A stretch of 64,000 nt of DNA from Capitulum mitella (Eukaryota; Arthropoda; Thecostraca; Pollicipedomorpha; Pollicipedidae): NCBI GenBank assembly GCA_030062745.1, contig CP099851.1:11038393-11102392 (forward strand), written 5' to 3'. The number at the start of each line of letters is the position of its first letter. The stretch's first letter is position 1. The translations under genes and the position numbers were made by a program. The notes beneath the pieces were generated by a model that saw nothing but the letters and a program-made list of their open reading frames with translations, searched no databases and was not told where the DNA came from. This document shows positions 11,745 through 23,735 of the stretch, in pieces.

Positions 11745-13610
11745 CTGGCCGCGTCTCCGCTAACTTCCATTTATAACTTCTTCACGTGCCATGCCGAAGA
11801 CGTAGCGTTTTTTTCCGTTGAAGAGACTGCGCGTACATTATTGGTGTCTGAATTTTTTGCACCACCGGAATCGCCATCTGAAATCTCGTGGCGGCGGAAT
11901 CGCCGTCTGAAAGCTGGACCCGACGCACGAGACGAACGGACCGTAAACGCAAATAATCACCCATGATCAGTATTAACCATGGTGTCGCTCGGGTCGCATA
12001 TTACGATCCTGCAAAGTGAGAGGGACCGCATGGCGTACTGACGCTCGAACCGTAGGACGTCTTAAAAACAAGATCGAATACATCAGCAGAGACGCATGAA
12101 GTTGAAGGTTTGCGTCAAAGAGCAACAGCTACGCATTCAATGCATTTTCTCTCCGAATTTCAGACGTTTGCACGGTATATTCGCACACCTATTGATACCG
12201 AACGTGCGGCACTTCTCTTTGGTCCGCTGACGCTCCGTCCCTGCGTCCGTTTCCCGGGCTAGACCAAGGCAGACCCTGAGCCACCGTGTCGTTGAAGAGG
12301 CTTGTGAGGCCATGCGGTAGTTGGACCTTAACAGGCAATTTCGCAATGAATGCAGTTACCAATTACGCAGACGCGTACAGAGAAATAGCGGATCTTGGAC
12401 TGCGAGGGTAAAAATTTTGCTGTGTCCATCTTCAGAATGATAAACGGGAAACACTTCAATCAATGTTATAAAACTGGCATCTGCAAACATATGTATGGAA
12501 CGATACACGTTACAACCATGACCAAAGAACGCGGTTGCTTAATATGTTCTTGATATCACTAGGACGGTAATCTGGGATCGGGACACAGAAGCACAGTCGG
12601 CATACCTTCTGCTTGCGGTAGCAACGGCATGATTCGTTAGGCGAGCCACTACAATTCATTCACCTGAATTATCTGAATTACCTGCTCCCGTCACACCGCA
12701 AGTACCTTATTAATGATAACGCGCGTTTTCGATCGACAAGTAAGGCGCCTATCGTTCCGGAAACGACCGGATGTCGAACGTTCTATTCGCTCGCATATTT
12801 GGCTGCGCTGGACGAAACCAAGCCCGCAATCAGCAGACGCTGCCGGTTCCACCGCTGCCACCGGAGCCGCGAGATGGCAGGCTGAGCCAATCTGACCGGA
12901 CTAGGCGCGCCGTGGAGTCGGCGCACCGCCTCCACAGCAGAGCTATCGGCAACGGTAACGCCCGCCGCCGCCCACCATAGCGATTCTCCGCAACATACAA
13001 CACATCCCGGCCGGCCCGAAAACCCACCGTGAAAACGGTCAACAACGCAATGAATTCCGCGGACCGGCGGCAACACAGCAAAGGTCGCAAAGTTCCATCG
13101 CAGGTTACTCGGGCTGATCAGGTATCATGCATACAATGCGTTAGATGATCATAAGAAAGCAGGCGAAAATTAACACCAACACGATGAATCCTGCGGGCAT
13201 ACTAGCGCGACTTGTCTGCAACTAAAAAACGCACGCTGCGCCTCTGCTTCAGACGGATCGATGGGACCTTTGTCGGAGGTCTCCATCCATCACTGCAGCC
13301 ACAATGCCGGCCGGTTCCGGGGCGCGGCGGTGACCGCTGCCGCGTGACGGGTGGGGGAGCATGACCGCGCGGACCGCCCGCATCAACACTGTGACCGCAC
13401 GACGTCTGGACGGAGCGCGTGACGAGCCGCGCTCCTGCTAAAACACGCTCTTCAGCGGCGGCGGCCCGTTCCCCGTCGACGCCGGACAGGAGCCCGGCAG
13501 CTGGGCTCCAGCAGCAGCAGCACTCCGTGACGTCACTCGTCAGTCGTCACTCGAGCCGGGCTGACCACTCCCGGCCGAGCGTTGGCAGCTCGGAAGCAGC
13601 AGAACCACGG
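11745..13610. other. Flank downstream of JOSD
   Basis: A CpG-rich stretch lies at about 12,740-13,090 and another at 13,290-13,610, running into the last JOSD exon. These keep several overlapping frames open on both strands without any recognisable protein. No AATAAA in JOSD orientation was found close to its stop codon. Confidence 0.35.
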
Positions 13611-13613
13611 CCC

Positions 13614-16363
13614 TCAGCTGACCTGGCCGGCGTCCACGGGGTCCGTTCGATTCACGGCGTCGCTCCGTGCCGAGCCGCTCGCACCGGCAGAAACGTCAAC
13701 GCCATCTAGCAACCCGCTCGCACACTTGGAGTTCGTGTTGTGATCGCCAGGCTGCGAGGCAGGAGTGATCCACGAGCCCTCCTGGGCCACCTTTTGACTC
13801 ACCACTACAAACAGTTCGACATCCTTCGAACTGAGCTTGTCTTTGAGGTATTGCACGAGGTCTTCCTCCTAAAACAAAGGTTGACAACAGCTCAATTTAG
13901 TCATCAGAACCTCCGTATTCGCATTGCATCAAATCACTTGGAATGGTACGATTTTGAACGCCAAGCACTTCTTCCGAAGCTGTTTTTTTAGCTCCATGCA
14001 CATACCCAGGTAAGTGAACTGAATGGCACCAACAAAACAAGTAATTATTTCATGTTCATTTAACGATCCTCAAATCAGTATCTTACCAATGCCCTCTTAA
14101 ACCGGAAGATCTATAAAACCGCCCTAGAAGCACCATCAAAGTATCTGCTGAAATAGACAAATGGACTATACTAGGGCAAATTTCGTAGATCTAGCCTGAG
14201 CGTGCTAGAGTGGGTGACAATGGAATCAAAGTTCACGTTAAGCGGTGTTTTTTGCCGATCCCAACCCCACCACCCAAGTGTTCCCCAGTACGGGATAATT
14301 TTGTCCCGTGCGCCGAACTAGATGGCGCTCGCAGCTGGAGGACCTTTGTCGTGCCGTGCAACTCGGCCGCTCCGTGGCTGGCTGACCTTTTCAGTCTCGG
14401 GCCATTCGCAGTTACCTTTCCTAGGACTTCAGGCCGGTGTCACGCACTGGGGACTCTGTTGTCCGGCTCCATATCTACCAGGCCACGGCAGCATCATTCA
14501 ATGTCAATGCTGAATCTAGTCCTGCCTGGGTCTGTTTCACGTTTTTTGAAGATTACATAAACCCAACTTTTCCAATCAACAGTTATGCGGCCATCTCCAC
14601 AGCCCAATGGCCACGTAATCCCCTACCGAGCCGATTTTCTCCGGCGCCGTCAGCTTCGAGTCCAAGTTGTAGTACACAGGCGGCTCGCTAGATGACAGAG
14701 TTGTGGGGCGGAGTCGGCGTAGAGCGACCCAGTGGCGGCGCGAGTATGGCAAGGTCAGCGGGCCCAGCCGGTACTCAGTCGACAGGTTCAGGATGAAACC
14801 TTCCACCTGGTCCAGCACCAGGTCAGAGACCGACCTGCCAACCCAGGGTACAGGTCAGCTCAGCTGTCGCTACGTGGAAGGAGGCAGGCCTTAACCAAAG
14901 ACCAGGCACCAACAAATTCATTTTGCACTGCAGTTGCAGCCATTAACCACTGTTTCTACCATTATTATTTTACCCAGGACACTGATCACTGCGTGAGTTC
15001 AGTAATGTCATAGAACAGTCATGTGTTTGAATGTTTCCATAAATCAATAATACAAATAATACAAACAACTTCACAGACAAATTATCTGATATCAACATAA
15101 CTTACTGGCATTTCATTTTGCTCCTGGTAATGCCTTCTGTTCATCCCCAGAATTACACAGTCTGTATAGTTTCATTACTGTTGTGTTCACATTATCACGC
15201 ATACAACTTCCACCCTCCCCATTTCTTTTCATCTTCAAACACTCAATGCCCACAACAGCCAGAGCCACACATTTATGCCACACCAGCCACCCATTTGTAC
15301 CCAAGACCTCAAACTTCCCAGCATTCCAAACGCCTCAGAACGTCACCGTCCAGGGCAGCTAAACCCCTCACTCCGTGCCCTCTGACGGCGGCGGCGGCGC
15401 GTCGCCGACTGACCTGCGCCGGTCGAACCAGCGGGCGTCCCAGCCGCGCTCCTGCAGAGCCGTCATCAACACGTTCACGTCGAAGTTGCCGGTGCCGAGC
15501 AGAGAGCGGTGCGGGTTGAGCCACGCGCCCGGCGCCAGCCGGTCACAGATGGCGTCCAGGTGGCGCTCCGTGAACTGGCGCGACTGCAGCAGGTTGTTGA
15601 GTGCGTGCAGGGCGCACAGCTCGCGGACCTGCCGCCACGAGCTTCGTCAACAGATGGCGCCGCTCTCCACTGGTCCCAGACAACCAACTGCTCTGACTGA
15701 TCTGAGGGAATTGATGGCTGAGGCAAGGCTTATTAAATGTGGCATTATGGTTGCTGTACAAAATACAAATTTCATGCCACTCTTGAACAACACCATGTGC
15801 TATGAACATCAGATCAGTAGTTCAAGTGTGAAAGGGGCTTGAGGCTCAAATATTCAAGGTACAGGCCACATATTAATGCACAACTACAAACATAGTAGCA
15901 CCTGCATGGTACTGTGCACTCCAAATGCAGCAAACAAACTGGTGCATTTACAAAAAAAGTGATGGTTTGTCTGCTTAATAGGTTCCAAAATGCCTTCTAC
16001 TTCTAGAAGCAAAACTTTCTGAAGCAAATGACATAATCAAGTCCCAATGTGCAGCAACAATGAAGTAAGTTACTACAAATTCAAGATCTATGCATTCTCA
16101 TGGAGATCCTGTATCAAAAGCAGCATGAGGATTACAAGATGTATGCTTTGTTAAGAACATACTTAAAGGTGACATTTACAAGCATCACACACATTAACTG
16201 TTAACAGCAGAGCCACTGACAAAAATTAGCAGTGTCTACAATGGATACACATTAACATGCCCTTAAAAGAACAGCTACAAGCTGTTGCATACCTGCTTCT
16301 CATGATAAATGCCATCAACATGACTAGTTTTGTTGAAAAATGTCATCTTGACTACCACCAAAT
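13614..16363 (-). CDS. Josephin-domain deubiquitinase (JOSD1/2-like), four coding exons
   Basis: A cysteine protease that removes ubiquitin in the JOSD1/JOSD2 branch of the ataxin-3 (MJD) family. The exons on the minus strand are: 16363-16293 (acceptor TTTTTCAG, 17 nt leader, ATG at 16346, MTFFNKTSHVDGIYHEKQ, donor GTATGC); 15628-15414 (VRELCALHALNNLLQ to the split Arg codon AG/G, donor GTCAGT); 14834-14627 (SVSDLVLDQVEGFILN to EKIGS, donor GTAGGG); and 13868-13614 (acceptor TTGTTTTAG, EEDLVQYLKDKL to TGA). All phases agree and give 243 residues. The catalytic triad is visible: Cys23 in ELCALHALNN, His124 in RRHWVAL and Asp148 in YYNLDSKL. About eight extra residues lie between the His and Asp strands compared with human JOSD1. 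A roughly 45-residue polar, low-complexity tail follows the conserved QEGSW and makes the protein longer than the roughly 200-residue vertebrate forms. A further 5' UTR exon must exist upstream of 16363. Introns are 664, 579 and 758 bp. Confidence 0.93.
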
Positions 16364-16968
16364 CTGAAAAACAGTTACATACCATCAGCTGCAAGTAAAT
16401 ACCATTTCTTTCATCCAACAGATCTGTGGGTCTTCAAAACTTTGCACACTTACTGTGTTAAATGGCACTTATTTCTGAAGACAATGCTGCTTTAGCTTTC
16501 ATAATAAACATACCTAAGCACTTAAAGAAAAAAAGCATATCTGAACATAATTGTAATCTAACCATGACACCATCTACTGGCTAATCTAACCACACCACTA
16601 GCCACCACCACCTACAAAAAACAACAGTATACTCAGATGATGGCCTCTCATGACCACTGATGACCATAGCATCAATGACTTCCTATTGTGCATCATTATT
16701 TTGCCTGAGAAATTATGATATGGAAATAAAAATACCAGGGAACAAAAAAGATACAGAGTAAGACCTAATGACAAGATGGACAAAACATTCCTTCTATGAC
16801 AGCTCTACACCTCATACTGCCATGCAATGGTGCAGGAAGCAGACTCCAAATACAGGTTGCTGTATGCATGCACCCCATGCATAACAATTGCAAATATGGC
16901 ACAATGGTAAACCACAACTGAAAACTTTAAGATACTAAAACCTACAAATTTGCCAGAAGCAGGTACCT
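15700..16968. other. CpG-free tract over JOSD exon 1 and its flanks
   Basis: Reading every line from 15,700 to about 16,968 I find no CG dinucleotide at all, while neighbouring regions have them every few bases. TG and CA are correspondingly common. The tract contains the first coding exon of JOSD. This is the signature of long-term germline cytosine methylation. Confidence 0.75.
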
Positions 16969-17077
16969 CGTTATAAAAATTGTATGGGTGGCTAAAAATC
17001 CTCAACATGTAATACCCAGAATGATTCGAGATCAACAAAAAAGAAACACTGTAGGCTATCAACAATGATGTGTCACA

Positions 17078-17210
17078 GGCATAGCGAAAGGGGTGGCCCA
17101 CATCTTTTGCAAAATCATTGCACATCATCTTCCCAGCAGGTGGTTTTTGTGCAATTTTGGTTCACTCTGAGCTCTGCCCCTCCCCCTACAGAAAATCCTG
17201 CCCTGTAACG
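17078..17210 (+). mobile_element. Family D repeat, copy D2
   Basis: It contains CTTTTGCAAAATCATTGCA, CTTCCCAGCAGGTGGTTTTT, TTCACTCTGAGC, a pyrimidine-rich tract and AAAATCCTGCCCTG, in the same order as the other D copies. Confidence 0.7.
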
Positions 17211-17989
17211 TGTTATCTCATTCCTAAATGCTCCAACCAAAAGAGCACTTGCAGCAAACCCAGACCAGTCATTTTTTATAGTTCAACGAATCAGGCCAAT
17301 AATATTGCAAATTACACCAGCGTTTCAGTAAATTCTCATGCTCTTCCCGAACACCTATTCGTCAAAGGACCTTTTATACTCATTGACGAAGATGTCCGTA
17401 AGGCATCAGCATAGTAGCCGAAGTTACCTTTTTTATGCCCGACTCCACACAGACTCCGGAACGCCCCTCAGAACATGCAACAGTCCAGCGCCCTGTATCT
17501 ATACTACCATAACGTCATACCCAAGGGCAGGGCTACGTCATACCCGTTTATGCGCCGTTCCACATTCGCGTACTTCAAAAGTGAATACGACGCATTTCAT
17601 ACGAGAAGTGGATTATGTTATCAAAGGTATTAAAGTGCTAACAACACTATAAAACCGTTTTTTTTTACTTATTTCATTGAAACATTGCTTCTGGAAGTGT
17701 GAATGAGACCAGACCTTTTAATATACATTGTGACCATATAAGTGTCTATTGTCAGACAGAATCACGGAGGGACAATGCAGGCACTGACACAACCAGGTGA
17801 CTATTCCGTTCCTGTAAATAAATTCCTCTACGCGGACTTCAGGGTAGCTCCTGTTTGAAGACGGGATCAATCACGCGCGATATTTAAAGGTGTCGACGTC
17901 GAGAAACCGATGCTGTTTACGCACCATCTCGAAACCAAGATTAATGCCGATTTGTGTTTTGCCTATTGGCTCTTTTTTAATGACGATCA

Positions 17990-18120
17990 CAGGGGCGTTG
18001 GAACCTCTGTGGAGATGGGGAGAAGGGCAAACATGATTTTTCCTCGTTTCTTTCCATGCACCGTCACAGGGTTAACGTTAAATGTTGCCCAAAGTTAGGG
18101 GGCAGGTGCCTCCCCTTATC
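17990..18120 (+). mobile_element. Family C repeat, copy C1
   Basis: GGAACCTCTGTGGAGATGGGG, then TTCTTTCCATGCACCGTCAC and AGGGTTAACGTTAAATGTTG, ending in a G-rich and pyrimidine-rich tail. It is collinear with copies near 26.4 and 46.5 kb. Confidence 0.7.
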
Positions 18121-18129
18121 CCGTTCCAT

Positions 18130-19020
18130 CCTCAAGCGTTCAAATATTAGCGAGGGGTGAAAGAGGCGACGATGGGCGAAGGATATTGGCGATATTAGAT
18201 CTCGGCGAGGGGCGAGGGAGATGGAATCCCTTCCTCAGACATTATACTCTTTCACAATCGGATGAACCCTGTCTGTCTCGCATTCCCGTATCGTGAGATC
18301 CTTCCGTCCGACTTGGTTTGTGTTCCAGGCTGAGGCCCAATGTGTTACAGATATTAACTGAGGGAATTACTGAAACTGATATTTTTGGTCCCCGCGCGAC
18401 AGGCCTTATATGTGAGCCGATCAGTCGTAGGGGAACTCGGCCCTTTCCGTGACCCTCTCCATCGTGGGCCAGTGGGGCCGGACTTAGTAGGATGGAGTCG
18501 GACTTTTTTATCGTTGCTTTCTGGCAGCTCTTTTCGGTATGATACTGTATCCAAAGCCTTATAATCCGCGAGTTACTGCGGAGCATCCTTTGTCCCCATC
18601 GGTTTTTCCGGCATAGCATCCGAACAACAAAGGCCGGTAACTCCAAAGTTGCAGCAACCTTACCTGGACAACACATTCACCTTTTGGCAAAAAAATAGTT
18701 GAGTCGCCACAAGTCAGACCACACGACCATGGGTGCAGGAGCCGTGGGAATGAGGGGTATCCCCCACTCTTTGGCCCGTGGTGTGGACGCCCCTTTTTGC
18801 CAAAGAAAACGGATTAAAGAAAACTGACAAAAGCACTTCTTAAACTTGGGCATAAGGAATGGCCGAAATTCGTGGGGATGTTTTGCTAGCGGGATGGCGT
18901 TTTTCACAACGCAAACGACCGTCAACCTCCAGCCCCGGCCCCATTTACATAGCAAACACTCCTCGTGGGCTCGAAGGCCCTTACAGGCTAGGCGCTCCCT
19001 AACCACGTAGAGATGAGGCA
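18130..19020. other. Intergenic sequence, nothing recognised
   Basis: The 144-codon minus-strand frame at 18,242-18,676 has no recognisable domain and no coding-like composition. No repeat partner found. Confidence 0.3.
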
Positions 19021-19026
19021 CCTCTG

Positions 19027-19535
19027 AAGAATGTGGTACCTCTCACAGACCGAGCACATCTACCAGGTAAACCCTATTACCGGTCAGGTGCGCCCCTGCC
19101 CCACCTGATCAGACACCCCTTAGTGGCTCGGCGCCCTCTTCGCGCGGGGCGCCCCGCACGGATAAGGCACCCTTCACATACCTATCGCCTCTGTACAGAC
19201 CAGTCACCTTCACGGGACTTGGGACCAGGCACATGTTACAAGGCATGTACCCCGTACAGGCCAGGCGCCCCCGCACAGATCAGTCGCCCCTCTAGACGCC
19301 ATGTGACCATGCAATCGGAGCTCCCGTAAAACCCGAAGTATTGTCACCAGGCGCCCCTCACGTACCTACACATTGTCTCTTGCAAACCTGGCGTCCCCAA
19401 ATGGATCGGATGCTCCACATATATTCGGCGCTGCAGACGGGTCAGATGCCTTTATCCCATGCACATCAGTCGCCATTCAAGGGTTTGGCACCCTCACAGA
19501 CCAGGCGTGTCCTAAAAGACAGGGACCCCCTAACG
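19027..19535. repeat. GC-rich degenerate minisatellite, unit about 30 bp
   Basis: Variations on CAGACCAGGCGCCCCTCA recur every 28-35 bp. The array appears to resume after the family A insertion, at about 19,912-20,070, with CTGGCGCCCCTCACAGAC and related units, and again weakly at 20,240-20,300. Confidence 0.6.
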
Positions 19536-19537
19536 GC

Positions 19538-19911
19538 AGGGGTGTCGATTTTTCCAAATCATCGGGGTTGCCGAACTGAGGGCCCGTCAACCTAACATCC
19601 CCCCAACTATGGGTTTTTCAGCGGACTTAACTCACTTTATTTTGACCAACGGAAATTTATACGTTTTTTTGTTACCATTTATCAAGTAAAAATGCATTTA
19701 TCCCCATGTGATATATTGAAGATGGAAATATAGATATATCACTTTAGGCCCTATTCTTTAGTTTCCACTTATCGCTTGTCTATTGCAGCCATTCTTTTCG
19801 TTATTATTACTCAAATTCCTTTAAAACCGGCAGAAAATATTGGAGGGGCCAAAGCCAACGTTGGGGGCCCGAATCAACATTCGGTGGCCCAGGGCCCTCT
19901 CAAAAGAATAC
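19538..19911 (+). mobile_element. Family A element, copy A2 (right end lost)
   Basis: Starts AGGGGTGTCGATTTTTCC and follows the order of A1: TTTTGACCAACGGAAATTTAT, AAAAATGCATTTATCCCC, CCTTTAAAACCGGCAGAAAA, GGGGGCCCGAATCAACATTC, CTCTCAAAAGAATAC. The final CGACACCCCT is missing. It is inserted in the minisatellite on both sides. Confidence 0.75.
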
Positions 19912-20339
19912 CCTTATGGGCCAGCAGGCAGGTACGGATCAGACACGCCTGTGGACGCCGTTGTCATAATGGAGCTGGAACGCCATAAACTTTAAATTCC
20001 CATCAGCTGGCGCCCCTCACAGACTTCACGCTCCATCCAGACCAGACGTCCCGTACAGACGTGAAAATGACGTCAAAAGTTTGAAATCGAATATATCATC
20101 GCCAAAGAGCACAAAAAACTCACTTCATCTGGTTTCCTAGCACAGCCCCAATTCGTGAACATTTCTCTAAAAATGAAAACATATTGAGGTATAAATGCAG
20201 TTTAATCCATCTAAACGACATCAGTCTCATTTCAAGTAAATGGCGTCCATGCTGAGGATCGGCGCCCCCGTGGAGAACAGCGCCCCCTGGATGAATGGAC
20301 CGCCTACTTTGCGTCGTGCTCCTACACCCCTACCTACGA

Positions 20340-21890
20340 CGTCAAGTGCTGAATTAAAGACATGGTTTTTTGGTACTGTTAAATCTCCCGCATCTGCTTT
20401 TTCCTCTTGACACGGCTTACAGGAAGCTAATCAAAAATGACACAAAGACCAAGCATCACGTTCTGCAAGTCATAAATGCTCGGTCGGTCAAAAACATAAA
20501 TATCGCGGAGAATAAAACATGTGTCCTACCAAGAACATGTACTGACAAATTATTGCACTGTTCTAACACTGACCATACCGATGTTCACTGAATACTAGCC
20601 TGAGGTGAAAACAAACGGCTCAGCCAGAGCTCAGAGCTCGGATGCTGCTGTGGGTGCTGGAGCTGGCTCGGGGACCGGCCGCTTAGGACCTGACAGGCCG
20701 ACAGCGACTGGCCTCCACGTTGTTCGGCCTGCTGAAGTTTCGCCCCGTCCGCTGCCTCCAGGAGCGCTGTCAGTGATAGGCACACATTGTGTGACGTGTT
20801 GCTTCGCTGCGCCGATCTTCGGTCAGATTTGCGTGGTTTTTGAAAATCAGAGGATGATGCTTCTGGAGATGGGAAGAGTTGAGCTATTTTTAGGTGATTT
20901 TTCTCCTTCAAGTAATTCATTTAAATTCACAAAGACTTATCGTAACGTTTTCCAGAACCGGTATGGCTGCTACCCTGCTCGCATCTACGCGGTTGTTGGA
21001 TCTATGAGTGAGGGATCAGGTCCATGTTTTTCAAGAGTGACTCGTTAAAACAATCGGCATTTCCGCACATGCGCGTGCCAATGCAAAACCGGACTTCTTG
21101 TCTCAAGCCCAAACATGCTGGAGGATTTATGGTTAGTCAATGTCTTGTAAATGCGAAGCCGTTTTCGTTTTGTGTGTTCAATTATATTTAACCCGCGCAC
21201 GACCGTCGTTTCGAACATGCGCGACTGGGGGGTAGTTGGCCGCCCTCCTCTAACTCACGAACGGTTGGTCGCACGATAAAAATAAGCACACTGTCCGAAA
21301 GCTTGTGACAAGTGGAGCTCGAAACTGGCCTCATTTTTAGTTTTAGATAATATGTAAGCAATTTACGCCCTATATATGTTTTCTCATAGCCGACTGCATG
21401 ACACCGAGAAATGGCCTGAATCTCAAGGGCTGTGACCAATAACGCATAGGTAAAGGCACCAGCGCACAAGTAAAGGTCCGCGGATGCCGATACACGTCTA
21501 ATTTCTCAGATTTCTTCAATGTATACGCCGAAACGTTGAGTTAAAGACACGGCAATTCTCGCGGCAGCTGTCGGCGTGCGCAGCAGCCGTATGCAGTAAC
21601 AAATTGACGGACCTAATTTTAGCGTTCCTTTATTTTCGCGAGAAAAGCCCATCTATATAAATTTTATTGATCTTAGTGATTCTTGAGATGGGTTTTCATG
21701 TTTAAATTTTGGAAAAATTCATTAGTTATCAATCTACACAATTGGCGGAACTTTATTCCCAAGCGCCTGTTTATTTCCAAAATATGTTATTTTATCAAAC
21801 TAGTTGAGGTTCCTGGTATTACTTACGTATGTGCGAGCTCGTTCTGCCATTTTCTACCCATTCTGAGTAATTGATCGCCGATTTTGACGG
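20340..21890. other. Intergenic sequence with a short GC-rich patch
   Basis: A GC-rich patch at 20,600-20,780 keeps frames open on both strands. A TTTAACCCGCGCACGACCG motif at about 21,187 resembles a single piggyBac-like end, but no matching right end was found. No gene recognised. Confidence 0.3.
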
Positions 21891-21894
21891 TGGT

Positions 21895-22260
21895 ACATTT
21901 TGGCTCACTACAGTTCTTCGTGACCTGACCTCAGATCAATGGTTGGAAGTCATTGATGCTTTGCCCAATGACGGTAACTAGATGTCTGCTTCACTCCACA
22001 CTAAAATGGTATGAAATATCCCGTCAATTTCCGAAAAAAACGACGACATGTGTTAAAAATGGGCTTGACCTTAGGTCAATGACCCAGAAAATTCCGCAAG
22101 ATCTGAGGTAGCAGGTTTGTTGCATCTATCACGATCATTAATCCCTGGAAGTATTATTGAGACATCTTGTTTTGCGAAGAAGTTAGAGAGCGCTAAACTT
22201 TTTTAGACATAGGTCTGTTTGACCTGACCTAGATCAAAGATCAAAATTTTGACACAAGAT
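21895..22260. repeat. Decayed repeat with GACCTGACCT / AGGTCA motifs
   Basis: Blocks such as GTGACCTGACCTCAGATCAA, TGACCTTAGGTCAATGACC and TGACCTGACCTAGATCAAAG recur at irregular spacing, like the array at 47.1-47.7 kb. Confidence 0.4.
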
Positions 22261-22334
22261 GTAAAAATGATGAAGCGAAAGGTACACAAAGTTTCGTGAC
22301 TCTGTGTTTGTTCGTTCTCTCGCAATCCCAGAAA

Positions 22335-22385
22335 AACCTCAGGGGGGGGGGCGTCGACTGCCCCCCCCTCCCAGTCGGGGACGGG
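22335..22385. repeat. G-run/C-run inverted pair
   Basis: A run of about ten G is followed after CGTCGACTG by a run of about nine C, able to form a long GC hairpin or a G-quadruplex. Similar pairs occur at 27,470-27,500 and about 31,300-31,335. Confidence 0.55.
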
Positions 22386-23522
22386 TTATTTACGGCGCAA
22401 TAGGAGACCGTGGCGGGACATCGCAGGGATGGGCTCGGATGCAGCAAACGGCTCTTGTTCACCTTTTCCAGAAATCAGCGGCGCGGCCAGGAATGGAACT
22501 TTTTGTTTTGGATTTCGGAGGAGGGAGGAGCTTGGGGTTAGGAGCCAATCCAGAAATCTGATTCTAATTGGGACCAGAAAAAATAAATGTCTTGAATTTA
22601 CAAAACTCCCAGGATTCTGAAATCTAATACTGCCAGTGTGGTGGCTTCAACATGTACTTCCTGGATGAAATTTTCTAGATGTCGAATACTCACTTCTCCG
22701 TGAGAACGGCGATCTGAATGCATAGCCTATTATGCGATATGTAGATCCGTCAATGCTCGGGCTTCTCGAAGAGTCAGATTTCACCGTTTATCAAAGGCAA
22801 CCACGAAGTAATTATTTAGGAAAAATGAGTCAGAACCATTTTCCCATTTCACGTCTACCTGTTCCCGGATAACAGATATCTCACATGCTTGTTTTTCGGT
22901 GCCTGCCCCTTTCATAAATATGGCTTGTTTAAAAAGGCGTGTAACAATAATGCAGCATAACAACGTCATGCTGTTGGCAAACATACGAAGCTAACGATTG
23001 TAAACAAGAGTATGGAAAGACATTTCGTTGACCGCCCAAGAGTCTTGCCATTCTGGTGCAGAAGTACAAAATGGGGCGCAGTTCTTTCCTGATGTTAAGA
23101 ATGCGTTTTCTCCTTGTACGATTAGCAGTACGATAACTTTTATAATTGCTCTCTGAGTGGTACTGTTTTTTATACGGATTTGATATCAAATATTATCCGC
23201 CTCGGATCCAGGATTACGAGATACACTTCACAATGTTTTCTGCATTCGAAAGAAACCATTGCGCCACAAGACGAGAGCAGTGGGAGGATGGCTCCATTCC
23301 AAAAACTATTTGTGGCCTGAATGTAATTTCAGACCGTTTATTTCCAGTTACTGCTACAGAGTTAATTCCAAAAATTCTGGAAAGTGGAATGTCCCAGATT
23401 CCCCCGCGCCCCCCCCCCCTCCACCTCTTCTCAGGACCTTCAGACTTGCCTCCGTGGTTTGCCGTCGAGCTACGTAAGCAATTTACGAATGATATAAGTC
23501 CGAAATGGCATTCTTACTCAGC

Positions 23523-23735
23523 TGCTGACACTGGCGGATCGAGGGAGGGGGGGGGAGGAGTTGGGGCCATGGCCCTCTTTTGTTGGAAAATAGGGGCCAA
23601 CATGTCTTTTGGCCTTTCCTTTTCGGACCGAACAGCACATTTTTCGAAACATTCAAAATGGGGGTAGGTTAGGTTACGATGATGGAGATTGCCCTCCCAG
23701 TAAAACATGGTCTGAATCCGCCCTTGGTTGCTGAT
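23523..23735. mobile_element. Small element with GGCGGATC / GATCCGCC-type ends
   Basis: The left end is ACACTGGCGGATCGAGGG followed by a G run; the right end is TCTGAATCCGCCCTTGG. The ends are approximately inverted. The length, about 210 bp, and the lack of any frame suggest a MITE. The 27,283-27,530 block has similar ends. Confidence 0.4.

Noticed and set aside
18242..18676. A 144-codon minus-strand frame
   Set aside because: No signal peptide, domain or coding-like codon pattern; the length is within chance for the composition.
20605..21048. A 147-codon plus-strand frame in a GC-rich patch
   Set aside because: The Gly/Ala-rich start reflects local composition, the rest is not coding-like, and an equally long minus-strand frame overlaps it.
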